Of a DNA stretch of 64,000 nt, positions 44,490-55,847 are shown piece after piece. This DNA is from Aselliscus stoliczkanus (Eukaryota > Chordata > Mammalia > Chiroptera > Hipposideridae). The notes under the pieces are model-generated. The model did no database searches. It saw only the letters and a list, made by a program, of their open reading frames with translations, and was not told the origin of the DNA. The position numbers and the translations under genes are program-made. Each line of letters opens with the position of its first letter. Positions within the stretch are counted from its first letter, which is position 1. The stretch covers positions 67,307,478-67,371,477 of the forward strand of contig CM066738.1 in the NCBI GenBank assembly GCA_033961575.1, given 5' to 3'.

Positions 44490-45880
44490 ACAATAAACCA
44501 GTAAAGCAATGCCATCTGTGATTTCTGATGCTCAGGAACTTATAAACAGACTGGTTGTCAATAATCTCATGTACATTTTTCTTCAGCCTGTAAAACACCC
44601 AACTATCAAAACGTTTATTTATTAAGGGACTTCATACCTACCATACCTGTTATTAATGGTATTCTTTCCACTTTAATATTTCGTATCACACATTTACATA
44701 GTCCTCTGTTGCTTTTAGAATGATATAGTAGTTTTCAAAATAGTAAATTCTCTACTAGTTACAATATGTAAGAACATAAAACTTACAACAGAAAACAAAC
44801 AAACACAAATTGCATATTGCTGTGTGGTGCCTTTATTATCTTTACAACAGCTGTTAATGAAAAGTCTTGCTCAAAATACAATATTATAGGTCTGGGAATT
44901 TTTTTTCTATAAGCAATAGTGTGTGCCTACGTTTTCTGAATAACAGGTTAACACAATGGAAACTAATTAATATGTTGGGTCAGAGGCCTTTAACAGTAGA
45001 AAGACAACCTGTGAAAAAGGAGGACCTTCTTTTACCTCACTTCCCATAAGGTGTTGAGTGATGTCAGCTTAATCACCCTGATTATTTTAAGACAGTTATA
45101 TCTGAAATGACTTTATACCTCTTTTGAATTATCAATAATACAATTGGACCTGGGACCAAAGCTTTGCATATACTTTCTTATTTTATCACCTTTGATTATC
45201 AATATACCCAACCCCTTGGCAATCGCAGGTCTGAAATCTAACCCACTAATTATATTTGCTGTGGTCCAAAACAGACCCACGCCAGTGAGGAATGTACAAC
45301 TTTACTTAATGGGCATATCATGAATTTAAAAAAAAAACACCCACCTTCATTTGCAGATTTCTTACAAAATTAAAGTAGGAAATTTTCCTATAAGCCAGCC
45401 TATGAAGACACTGCATTCTTAAATTTAATGTAAACCTCTGTTATTGTGGTCTCACATTTGCTATATTTAATGTGTTATTATAAATCTGTTATTTTGAGAT
45501 AAAATCCAATTCCTTCAACAAGCATTTTTTGATTATGCATTTTGTGGAAAACATTGGTCTAAGAACAATGGCAGATGCAATGAGAGGAACTATAAAGAAC
45601 TAATAAGGAACTATTGTGATTAGGAAAAGCTACATAATAAATCATAGATAATAAGTACTATAACTGAGCTCTAAACAAATTCTGTGATGCTGCCAAAGAA
45701 TGAAGATTAATGCTTTAATTAAATTATTAATCTGGAAAATAACTAATAATGAAGACTGAGCATTATATCTTCCCCAACAAATACTCTTGCTATTCCTGTC
45801 TTAAATACTGCTATTCATATCATTATCCACCCAGTTATCCAGATCTAGTGCTCAGTTACCTTTTGCAACATACAAGTCCA
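44490..45880. other. No recognised feature
   Basis: AT-rich; nothing recognised. Small frames have no domains. Confidence 0.45.
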
Positions 45881-45884
45881 GGAC

Positions 45885-46060
45885 TTACGGTAAGAAGACT
45901 TGAGTTCCAACTGTGCCTTGCCAAATTACTAGCTGTGTTACTTTGGGCAAGTTGTTTAATCTTTCTAAATCTCAATTTCCTCACAAAAATGGGGGATAAT
46001 TATTCCTACTTCTCTCACTAGCTTATGTTGAGGACCAAATATGATAATATGATTTGAAGT
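45885..46060 (+). mobile_element. MIR SINE
   Basis: A good ancient MIR: 'gaagacttgagttccaactg', 'ttactagctgtgttactttg', 'ggcaagttgtttaatctttc', 'tcaatttcctcacaaaaatg' and 'atgttgaggaccaaatatga'. The 90-residue frame at 45749-46021 overlaps it and is chance. Confidence 0.85.
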
Positions 46061-46879
46061 TTATGTACCCACATAACTCTTAACAAATGTGAGGTGTTTC
46101 CTTTTTATCTTCATCTCCCCAACATTTCTACTACTTAGAGCATACAACAAGTATTATTTTAATTCAACAAATTTTTATAATTTAAGACCACAAAGAATGG
46201 GGATGAGTACAGAGCAGAGTTAGAATCAGTCCTTGAATCATCAGTAGACAAAGTAATCACAGAAAGAGATTTTTCCTTTAAAATGGGAACAGAGTGAGGG
46301 AGAAAATGAGACAGATCACAGTTGCCATCAAGAAAGCTTTGCTTATTTGCTTAACAAACATTAGTACCTAGAATGGGGAGGGAGTATGTGAGCTCTTTCA
46401 GTGATTTTCCAGGATTTTGGCCAGGATTCTGTTTTAGAAAACTCTGAAAAGTTAGATTATTAATGTAACTCTTACTTGGAGACTCAACTATGTCAAATGT
46501 CTCAACAATAATTTTATAGCAAGATTTGATCCTCTAACTAAGGATCCAGTCCAGGATTATTTAGTACATTTAGTTTACTTGTCTCTTGGATCTCCTTTAA
46601 CTTAGACTCATTCCTCAGCTTTTATCTCTTATGACATTGAAATGTTTAAAGAATGCAGACCAGTTACTTAAAAAATGTCCCTTAATTAGAATTTTTCTGA
46701 TATTTCTTTCAATGTGACATAATAAATACCATGATTCCCAACTCCATAGCCAAAGTTGAATAACAGATTTAAAAGAAGAAAAAAAAATCCAAGAGACATA
46801 CATAGAAATTCTTAAACTTTGCCTAGTAAGCTGTTTTCTTAATAATCTTACACTGGAAGCAACAAAAGGGTCCATTGGG
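46061..46879. other. No recognised feature
   Basis: Nothing recognised. Confidence 0.45.
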
Positions 46880-46884
46880 ATATT

Positions 46885-47225
46885 TTTGTAGAATGGAAAG
46901 CTACACAGTAATAAAGAAAAATGAAATACAAATATATAAACATAATGTTGAGTGAAAGAAGCCCAAAATAAAAGAGAACATAGTGTATTTCTCTATTCAT
47001 ATGTATTTCAAGAACAAGCCAAACTTATCTATGGTGACAGATGTGAAAACAGTGACTAACTCTGAGGCCAGAAAGAAGGTGCACTAGGGAAATTTCTAGA
47101 TAACTAGTAATACTCTCTAACTTTACCTGAGGTAAATGGTCACATTATGAAATTATAAAAAAATTATTGAGCTGTGCCTGACTAACAATTTTTTTGTGTT
47201 AATTATAATTCAATCACATACATAC
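46885..47225 (+). mobile_element. Old L1M 3' region
   Basis: 'catatttttg'-type flank, then 'taatgttgagtgaaagaagc', 'atttcaagaacaagccaaac', 'ttatctatggtgacagatgt', 'ctaactctgaggccagaaag' and 'ttattgagctgtgcctgac': the ordered landmarks of an L1M ORF2 end/3'UTR on the plus strand. Confidence 0.7.
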
Positions 47226-47444
47226 ATGAAAAATATCTCTATAATATATTTAAATATATATGCATATATAAACAAATAATTTAGTTAATAGCCTATCTTG
47301 CAATTTCCCTAGAGAACTGGAAAATAACATTGAGGCATTTATAAAAGGGTATGAGGGAGAAAAAACAGAAATCACTATAATCTACTATGTTAATTTTTTA
47401 AAACTCTTGTGCTGTTTTCTCTGCGGTGTGCTGGTAGATTTTTA

Positions 47445-47560
47445 ACAATAAATAAATAAATATAAATATATATATATATATATTATATGTATTATATATA
47501 TCATATATGTATAATATATATATATTATCCTTAAATATATATATACACATATATCCTTTA
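47445..47560. repeat. (TA)n-rich simple sequence
   Basis: Dense tat/ata repeats; no other content. Confidence 0.85.
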
Positions 47561-48288
47561 AATATACATAAACATTTATTATAAGTTTGATTTATATAGA
47601 AACTGAGTAGAAAACAACTTATAAATAAAAATAAAATATATAATGCTATTTATTGTAAATTCCATATAGCCATTTGATTTTCCCAGAATGCTTTCATTAA
47701 GTTTTGGTGAACTACTATATCCATAGCTAACCTATTGTTGCATGTTATGAATTAATATTGCTGTGACATAAATATTAGTTGAGAATTTTGTTTACATTAA
47801 ATAGTAAGAGGAAGTAAAACAACAAAGGCATGTATCAACACTTTAAATATTGGAAGAATGTTTACTCATTTTGTGCTATTTCAGTGAAACAGCTACAGAC
47901 ACAACATATTTTTTAAAATTTAGCCTGCTTTATTAACATTTCTCCATCATTTTACAAAGTTCAGACAATAATATTAAATAATAAAATAAATAACAAAGTG
48001 TAAACAATAGAAATACATAAATAAAAATAATAATAACTCGAGCATTCATTTGCAGTGCTTACTGTTTTTAATGTTTAGATCCTCCCACCAAGACCAATTT
48101 CAAGCTACTACCATAACACCACTAAACATGGAATTGAGAATAGATAGGCAGTAACACCAGCATTATGTAGTTTTTCCACTGTACAGGTATAACAGATGTA
48201 AATGAACCTCAAAAGCTTTTAGAGTAGTAAAATGTAGTCAGATAATTAGGAAGTGATGAGTTGTGAGAAACTTATTTAACTGTATGTT
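47561..48288. other. No recognised feature
   Basis: AT-rich; nothing recognised. Confidence 0.45.
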
Positions 48289-49082
48289 TACATACTATAA
48301 TTTTCTTTTTTTTGAATTCTCAAGTATTTTTTTTAATTCTTTTATTGTGAAATAAACATTTTTTTAAATTAGTTTCAGGTATACAACACAGTGCAATAGT
48401 TACACTTTTTACCCCTCAAAGTGAGAACCCCCCTCCCCTAGTTCGCCACCCTACTCCCCCCCATATCATACATATCTATTACAATTCCTTTGACTCCCTT
48501 CCACAGTATACTCCACATCCCATGACTATCTATATATTCAATTACAGTTGGCATATAATACTATACAACATCAGCTTCAGGTACACAGTGTAGTGATCAA
48601 GCGTCTACTCCATCCATGAAGTTGTCTACCTAACAAGATATGTGACCATCTGACACGCCACAAAATTTTTAGAACATAATTATATTCCCCGAACTGTGTT
48701 TCAAATCGCTGTGGCAATATTGTAGTTTCCTATTTACGCTGTCTAATCCCTTCTGCTTCTCCTTTATCCCCACCCCCTTCCCAACTAGCAACCCTCAGTT
48801 TTTCCTTTATATGTATGAGTCTGTTTCTGTTTACTTTGCTCATTCATTCAGTTTTTCAGATTCCACATATAAGTCAGATCATATGGTATTTGTCTTTCTC
48901 CGATTGACTTATTTCACTTAACGTAATAGTCTCTTCACAACATTATCAATTATATTTCCAGAACTGCCCCCCATATCCCTGCGGCAACATTGTAGTCACC
49001 CACCTACACGCTCCCTCATCCCCACCTCTCCCTTATCCCTACCTCCTCCCAGCCAGCAACCATCAGTTTTTCCTTTATATCT

Positions 49083-49670
49083 GCTTGATATGATTTCAAT
49101 CTTAAATTTATTGAAACTTGTTTTGTAGCCTAACATGTGGTCTATCTTGGAAAATGTCCCATGTGCACTTGAGAAGAATGTATATTCTTTTGTTTCAGGG
49201 TGAAATGCTCTAAAAATATCGATGAAGTCCAGCTAGTCTACAGTGTCATTTAAGGCCACTCTTTCCATGTTGATTTTCAGTCTAGAGGATCTGTCCATTG
49301 GTGACAATGGGGTGTTGAAGTCCCCTACTACATTAGTGTTACTGTTCATCTCTGTCTTTATGTCTGTCAAAATCTGTTATGTATAATTAGGATTTCCTAT
49401 GTTGGGTGTATAGATATTTATTAGGGTTATAGTGCTCTTCTTTGTCTTTCATTGTAGTCATTTTAAAGTCTATTTTGTGCAAAATAAGTACTGCTACTCC
49501 AGCTTTTTTTTCTCATTTCCATTTGAATGAAATATCTTATTGCATCTCTAAACAGCATATACATGTGTCCTATTTTCTTATCCACTCAGCCACTCTCTGT
49601 CTTTTGATGGGAGCATTTAGCCCATTCACATTTAAAATGATTATTGATAGGTGCATATGTATTGCCATTT
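49083..49670 (-). pseudogene. ORF2 N-terminal (endonuclease) remnant
   Basis: The first ~200 codons of L1 ORF2: the start region in the frame at 49570-49752 and DNA matching the endonuclease domain up to the reading 'attgaaatcatatcaagcag'. It stops just before the position of the conserved SDH (catalytic histidine) motif, compared with the longer copy at 60567-60812. Stops are present and no reverse transcriptase follows. Confidence 0.75.
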
Positions 49671-49736
49671 TCTTATTTGTATTTCTGGTCTTCCTAGGTT
49701 GCTTGTTTACCCCTTTCTTTTGCTTAAAAAGCCCTT

Positions 49737-50545
49737 TTAACATTTCTTGCAATGCTGGCTTGTGGTAATGAATTCCTTAAGCTTATTCTTTTCTGAGAAG
49801 CTCTTTATTTCTCCTTCAATTTTAAGTGATAACCATGATGGGTAGAGCAATCTTGGTTGTAGCCCTTTATTTTGTGTCACTTTGAATATCTCCTGCCACT
49901 CTCTTCTAACCTGCTGTCTTTCTCTTGCTGCTTTTAGGATTCTGTCTCTGTCTTTAACCTTTGCCATTTTAACTATGATGTGTCTTGGTGTGAACCTGTT
50001 TGGGTTCAGCTTGTTTGGAACGCTCTGCACTTCCTGGCCATGTATGTCGATTTCCTTCACCAGGGTGGGAAGTTTTCAGTCATTATTTTTTCAAATACAT
50101 TCTGGACCCCTTGCTTCTTCTCTTCTCCTTCTGGTATTCTTATGAGTCTAGAGTTGTTGCGAGGCATCTTGTCCCATAGGGCTCTTAAAGTATTTTCATT
50201 GTTTTTTATTCTTTGGTCTTTTTGTTGTGCCAACTGGGTGATTTCTGCTAGTTTGTCTTCCAAATCGCTGATCCGCTCCTCTGCTTCATCTACTCTACTG
50301 GTGATTCCTTCGAGTGTGTTCTTCATTTCAGTTATTGTATTCTTTAGTTCTAACAGGTTGTTTTTTATGATTTCTCTATCCTTCCTTGTGTTCTCACTAA
50401 GTTCATTGAACATTCTTATTATCAGTGTTCTAAACTCTGTCTCTGAAAGGTTGGAACCCTCTGTTTCATTTGGTTCCATTTCTAGAGGTTTCTTCTGATC
50501 TTTTATTTGTGACATGTTTCTTTGTTTCCTCATTCTGGCTGTTGC
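49737..50545 (-). pseudogene. L1 ORF1p, nearly intact (copy 2)
   Basis: ORF1p RNA-binding chaperone. The probable start is the Met of MRKQRNMSQIKDQ within the frame 50611-50057; upstream residues are leader. The coiled coil spans the KNTLEGITSRVDEAEERISD and LEDKLAEITQLAQQKDQRIK region; IPEGEEK follows. A frameshift near 50057 moves to the frame 50060-49737 with the RRM block NPNRFTPRHIIVKMAKVKDR and the CTD WQEIFKVTQNKGLQPRLLYP. About 19 codons between RILKAARERQQV and RREWQ are missing relative to copy 1. Two lesions prevent a full product. Confidence 0.85.
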
Positions 50546-50559
50546 TCTGGGATTGCTGT

Positions 50560-51658
50560 GATGTATTAAATAGATTACCAGGAGAGCCCCGGCTGGATCA
50601 CGCAGGCACACAGTTCACGGCCCAGCACTCCCAGGAAAACTCCCAGTCTCAGCCTGTTCCAATTAGCTGCTTGCAAATCAGGCTGAGCAGGCCAACCACC
50701 AATCACCAGCTTGGCAACTCTGCATGGGCAGTGTGGAGAGAGGGGACCCGAGGCAGCGTGCGCACTCCTGCATCTCAGTGAGCAGCCTGTTGGAGCTGGA
50801 GCATGCCCACCAGGTGTTTCCCTGGCAACGCAGCACAAGCCGCTTGGAGGGTGGGTATCCAAGGTGGCTTGTGCACTCCCGGGTCTCAGTGAGCAGCCTG
50901 TTGGAGCCAGAGGACACCCATCCAGTGTTTCCCTGGCAACGCAGTATAAGCCAGGCAGAGGGTGGGGATCCAAGGCCGCATGCGTGCGTACGCACACACG
51001 CATTTCTGCGCCTATTCCACTAGACCAATGAGGTCCCGGACCTGACCCTCTGTGGGAGAGCCCAACCCCTACAAAATGGCGCTCTCCTGCATACCACTCA
51101 CGTGCAAGCTCCACACCAGGGGAACTACAGTCTCAAAAACTCCAGCTTCTGCCTGAAAGTTGCTCAGTTCAGTCCATCCCTACAGGCTCCTGGGCGCTGC
51201 TCACAGAGTTACTCCCTCCACCAGGAACCGGGTGAGTTCTCACCAGTGAGTGAGCCCGTGCACCAGTCCCACTGATTCTCTAGCCACCTTCAGCCTCACC
51301 AAGCTGGGCAAAGAGAATCCTCACTAATTTCTACTGCCCGCTATCATGGAACTCCTCTTCCTGGCAAAGGAACTCTGGGCTAGTGAGCTTGGTGTGTGGC
51401 CGGAGGGTCTCCCCCCAACCGGAGAAGCATCCCCACAGCTGAGGCGTCCCTCACGGGGTTCGCCCTCTCTTGTCTCTGCCCCTCCTACCAGACTTGACAT
51501 GGCCTCCTCTTTAGGTCCTTCGTTTAGAGTTTCTGTTCATCTAGTGTTCCGGGGACTTCCGGGGTTCAATGTTGTATAAATTATTTTTAATTTTGGTGTG
51601 ATCCTGGGAGGCAGTTAGCACAACATCTGTCTGTTCTGCCATTTTCCTGGAAGTCTCC
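50560..51658 (-). promoter_or_regulatory. GC-rich L1 5'UTR with two 111-bp monomers
   Basis: Leader of copy 2, CpG-rich. Two tandem monomers lie at 50762-50872 and 50873-50983; each has 'gcactcc', 'tctcagtgagcagcctgttg gag', 'gtttccctggcaacgcag' and 'ggtatccaagg' or 'gggatccaagg'. Copy 1 has a single unit. Monomer-built L1 promoters are known in mouse, so a promoter role is plausible but inferred. A 179-residue sense frame (51114-50575) runs through it. Confidence 0.65.
50762..50983 (-). repeat. Tandem 111-bp monomer, two units
   Basis: Unit 1 is 50762-50872 and unit 2 is 50873-50983. The period is exactly 111 bp, a multiple of three. The single corresponding unit in copy 1 is 21132-21242. 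Confidence 0.85.
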
Positions 51659-51879
51659 TACATACTGTAATTTTTAATATTGACTCTTTTAATGACTCTT
51701 TTACTAAATTCCTGAAAAGTTAACAAAAAGTTATTGCAAGTCAGATTGAGATGGTTCTAGCTCACCACTGCTTTTACCAACATGCAGGCTTAATATATTA
51801 CAGTAAAAAAATTTTTCTCAAAGCTTTTAGCCAAAGCCCCCATAGTTATTTTTATAGAGCAAAATTTTTCTCCTATGCA

Positions 51880-51988
51880 TTTTTTTTTTTAGAGGGCAGT
51901 GTAACTGGCCCTCATATATGGGATCCGAACCGGGGCCGCTGGTGTCCCAAGCTAGCTCTTAACCACCGCACCATTCTTCCGGCCCTCC
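51880..51988 (-). mobile_element. Short-form SINE
   Basis: A minus-strand copy with a T run at 51880-51890, 'gagggcagtgtaactggccc' and the head ending 'ccggccc'. The 8-bp duplication cctatgca at 51872-51879 and 51989-51996 flanks it. Confidence 0.88.
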
Positions 51989-52064
51989 CCTATGCAATTT
52001 AATATTATGTGCCAGTACTTTTTTGTTGCAGATATATACTAATATGCTATTTCCTCAACTAGTT

Positions 52065-52165
52065 TGCAAGCTCCTGTTGAAGAAAGGTACTCTGACTCAG
52101 GAACCTGTGTGTTCTCAAAACATAGAATAGCAGTGGACACAAGTAGACATTCAGTAAATATACAA
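52065..52165 (+). mobile_element. L2-like 3' end
   Basis: 'gtttgcaagctcctgttgaa', 'gaaaggtactctgactcagg' and 'gtagacattcagtaaatata' follow the L2 3' end pattern. Confidence 0.55.
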
Positions 52166-53660
52166 ATACATTTCTTCTACACACATTAATGTTCTACTCT
52201 TAACTGATCTGTTGACAAATATCAAAATTATTAATCACAGTTACTATCATTACAAAGCATTGAAATCCAGTTCAAAAGAACTGAAGCAAAAGTGATCATT
52301 TTGGGCACATATAATTGGGAAGGACACTGGGGAGCCCAACTCGAAATCAAAGAAAGAAATGTAGAAAAACCATGAACTGAGGACAAATGTCCCAAGAATT
52401 TCCTTGGTCTATCTCTGATTTCTGCTTGTTTCATTATCACCAATGCAGCCTTAGAAAAAAATAAAATCTGGTACTTGATGTTATATCTGGTATTTTGCTT
52501 GGTGTTGTGAATATCATGGTAAAAAAAGAATTTCTGTTAATTTCTGTTCTAATAGTTAACTCTTTAGTGATGAAGAGATCAATAAATAATTGCAATAAAA
52601 TGGGAAACACTTTATGCAAGGGAAATATAGAAGAGGTACCAAAATTAGCCTTAAGAATTCAGAAAAAGTTTCCAAGAGAAATATTGCCCAACCTGAGATC
52701 AGAAGTATGATTAAGAGCCAGCCAGGTCAATTTTGTTAAAGATTAATTTTTTTATTAAATCCAATTTTATGTTTTTCATCTTGGAAATATATTGCCTATA
52801 TTTTTTATGTTTCCTGTGAAATTTCAAACTGGAGAGAATTAAGAAATAAATGTGACTATGCCTACAAATTTTTAGATTCATGTGATGAGGAGATCAAAAA
52901 ACTGAATTCGCCATTTTTGTCTAACAAAAGGGAGAAATCTTTTGATGGATTTGCCATGATGAGAAAAGGTCTAAGCAAGCATTTGATATTTCTTCTCCTG
53001 AACATAAAATCAATTTAAAAGAGATTAAGTTGGTAATGATGAAAAATAAATTAATTTAATGGGCTCATTCTATAAACCATGTTGTTGGGGAAAGGCTGAT
53101 CAGCATTCAATTACTTTCCAAACAATAAAATATATTATATTTTTATTTAAAGAAAAAGAACATTTCTGAAAAATCTTAACCTGTGGGGAAAACATATTTT
53201 ATTTCCTTAGGCACTACATGCAAAAAATTTTTTCTCTACCAAATTAAGTAATTCATTTATTCTCTTTTCACAACTTTCCCATCTTCTAGGTCAGAAAAGG
53301 GTTGAAATGTGAGAAAAAAACAATTCTGAGAGAACCTAGGAATTGAATAAGCACTAGCTTATTCACTCCAGCTAATAGAAGATTAGAAATTTAACAGAGT
53401 TTATTCCTGACAAAAATAAAATACCCATACAGAGGATTAACTTGATATAACAGTAGTTTTATCAAACTAAGTATACAATATTGGTTTGAGAAAAGCAAGA
53501 ACCCAACTACAATTTTAAAACTAAAAAAAGGAGATAGATGTTATATATTGAAACTGTGAAAAATGGCCATATTACCTCCGATAATTATATTGGATCAACC
53601 CCAAGTACATTCATTACATGAAGCAATCTGCTAAATTTGTGAGCTCATGTCAGAAATTGG
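52166..53660. other. No recognised feature
   Basis: AT-rich unique-looking DNA. Nothing recognised; small frames only. Confidence 0.45.
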
Positions 53661-54209
53661 CTACTGTATGTCAGGTATGGGGCTAGCTTAGTTATTGAAA
53701 TAACTATGTGAGAAATATTATCCCCATTTTTACAATTAGGGTAATAGTGATACAAAAATAGCTTTCTCTGTTCCAAAAGGGAATTCTTGTCTCTGATAGG
53801 ATTCAATCTTTTTTCTAAATCCAAAGCCCTTTACATTTTCCCTGCCATATATGCAATAAAAGAATGAGAATAATGAATACATAATTATGTTTTAAATAAT
53901 ATTTTTCTATGAAGCACCTCCTCATGAAAGCTTTTTTGTGAATTGTCTAAACTAATGTGTTTGATGGTATTTGGGCAGGTGTATGAGAGCTCTTCTACTA
54001 ACATTTCTAGGAAGGCTAAATTGTATGATTTCCACTATAACATTAAGTATATATAATTCATATAAATTACTATATGACATATATACATATGACAAAGTAG
54101 TTCTATTGTAGAAAATGATAATTCCTGGGTCATCTCATTTTGAATTTCTTACCTCATCACAATTATTAGCTTAATATCCTATCCACAATAGTTCTGTAGG
54201 TTAAAAATA
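53661..54209. other. Weak MIR-like trace, otherwise nothing
   Basis: 'actgtatgtcaggtatgggg' and 'aatattatccccatttttac' at 53660-53745 hint at a MIR core. The rest is unrecognised. Confidence 0.35.
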
Positions 54210-54214
54210 ACTTT

Positions 54215-54723
54215 TTTACTTTTTTATTTTTCAATCACAGTTGGCATTAATGTTATTTTATATTAGTTTCAGGTATACAGCCTAATGGTTAGACATTTAT
54301 GTAATCTAAGAAGTAATACACCAGGTAAGTGTAGTACCCATCTGCCAGCATACATAGTTACAATATTATTGACTATATTCTCTATGCTTTATTTTACATC
54401 CCCATGACTATTTTGTAACTACCAATTTGTACTTCTTAATCCCATCACCTTTTCACCCAGAACCCCAAACCCCTTCCCTCTGACAATCATCAGTTTGTTC
54501 TCTGTGTCTATGAATCTTTTATTTACTTGTTTTTTTAGATTTCACATATAAGTCAAATCATATAGTATTTGTTTCTCTGGAATACTCATATTTCACTTAG
54601 CATCATACTCTCTAGGTGCATCCCTGTTGTGACAAATGATAAAATTTTATTCTATTTAGTGGCAGAATAATACTCCATTGTGTGTACCACCTGTTCTTTA
54701 GCCAATTGTCTATTTTTTAAAAC

Positions 54724-54759
<36 letters not shown>

Positions 54760-55842
54760 TACAGATGTACAAAACAATGCAATAGTTATTTTTTTCACCC
54801 CTTACCAAGTGACTCCCCCTTCCCCTTCCCCTTCCCCTGCCCCCCCCTCCAATATCATACATATCTATTACAATTCCATTGCCAATTGTCTATTTTGGGG
54901 CACTTAGGTTGCTTTCATATCTTGGCCACTATAAATAGTACTACAGTGAATATAGGGGTGCATATATCTTTTCAAATTTAGGTTTTAGATTTCTTCGGAT
55001 AAATACCCAGAAGTAGAATTGCTGGGTCATAAGGTAGTTCCACTTTCAATTTTTTGAGGACCCTCAAACCATTTTTCATAGTGGCTACACTAATTTGCAA
55101 TCCCACCAACAGGGCACAAGGGTTCTCTTTTCTCTGCATCCTCACCAACACTTGTTTGTTGATTTATTAATGACAGGTGTGAGGTGGTATCTCATTGTGG
55201 TTTTAATTTGTATTAATTTAACGATCAGTGATCTTTTCATATGTCTATTGGCCATATGTAGGTCCTCTTTGGAGGAATGTCTATTCAGGTTTTCTCCCCA
55301 ATTGTTAATTGCATTGTTTGTTCTTGTATTGAGCTGTATGAGTGCTTTATGAATTTTGGATATTAACCACTTATCAGACACATCATTTGTGAATAAGTTT
55401 TCCCATTCAATAGGTTTTCTTTTCAGTGTGTTGATGGTTTCCTTTGCTGTGCGAAATCTTTTTAGTTTAATGTATCCAATTTGTTTATTTTTTCTTTTGT
55501 TTCCCTCCTCGACTGAATAGATATATCAGAAACAATATTACTAACAGCAATGTTGGAGAGTTTACTGCCTATGTTTTCTAGGAGTTTTATGGTTTAGGGT
55601 CTTACATTTAATTCTTTAATCCATTTTGAGTTTACTTTTTTATATGGGGTAAGAAGGTGGTCCAGTTTCATTTTTTTGCATGTATCTGTTCAGTTTTCCT
55701 AACACTATTTATTGAATAGACTGTTTTTACCCCACTGTATATTCTTGTCTCTTTTGTCATGAATTAAATAACCATACAGTGTGGGTTTGTTTCTGGGCTT
55801 TCTATTCTGTTCCATTGAGCTATGTGTCTGTTTCAATGTTGT
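54215..55842 (-). mobile_element. 5'-truncated L1 with nested insertion
   Basis: Minus-strand L1: 3'UTR (54215-54480), then the ORF2 C-terminal end up to about 55842, where it stops at 'gtgtctgtttcaatg'. Landmarks match 37530-38950 in order. A short younger L1 3' end sits inside at 54717-54880. No open ORF2 remains (best frame 79 residues at 55142-55381, showing the [20 protein letters not shown] region). Confidence 0.85.
54717..54880 (-). mobile_element. Nested short L1 3' end
   Basis: A 164-bp insertion of the younger L1 3'UTR type ('gtacaaaacaatgcaatagt', 'atatcatacatatctattac') with a (TTA)n tail side at 54727-54760. The exact 16-bp duplication gccaattgtctatttt at 54701-54716 and 54881-54896 flanks it, inside older L1 ORF2. 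Confidence 0.93.
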
Positions 55843-55847
55843 TGTTG

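Larger units (their letters stand above)
48305..51658 (-). mobile_element. ORF2-truncated L1-derived element (copy 2), TSD-flanked
   Basis: Minus-strand element of about 3.35 kb between duplications tacatact(a/g)taatttt at 48289-48304 and 51659-51674. From its 5' end: leader start 'cttccaggaaaatggcagaa' (51654); GC-rich 5'UTR with two 111-bp monomers; ORF1 (about 49737-50560); ORF2 from its start (ILNVNGLNAPIKRQRVAEWI, about 49575-49640) through most of the endonuclease domain to about 49083. It then switches abruptly to 3'UTR module A' (about 48935-49082), the last ORF2 codons (about 48850-48930), module A (48650-48815) and the 3' end. The reverse transcriptase is completely absent. Shares leader, ORF1 and the A'/A arrangement with copy 1. 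Confidence 0.87.

Noticed and set aside
50057..50611. 184-residue minus-strand open frame as a host gene
   Set aside because: The coiled coil, IPEGEEK and RRM entry motifs identify it as L1 ORF1p inside a TSD-flanked element; it is frameshifted before the RRM.
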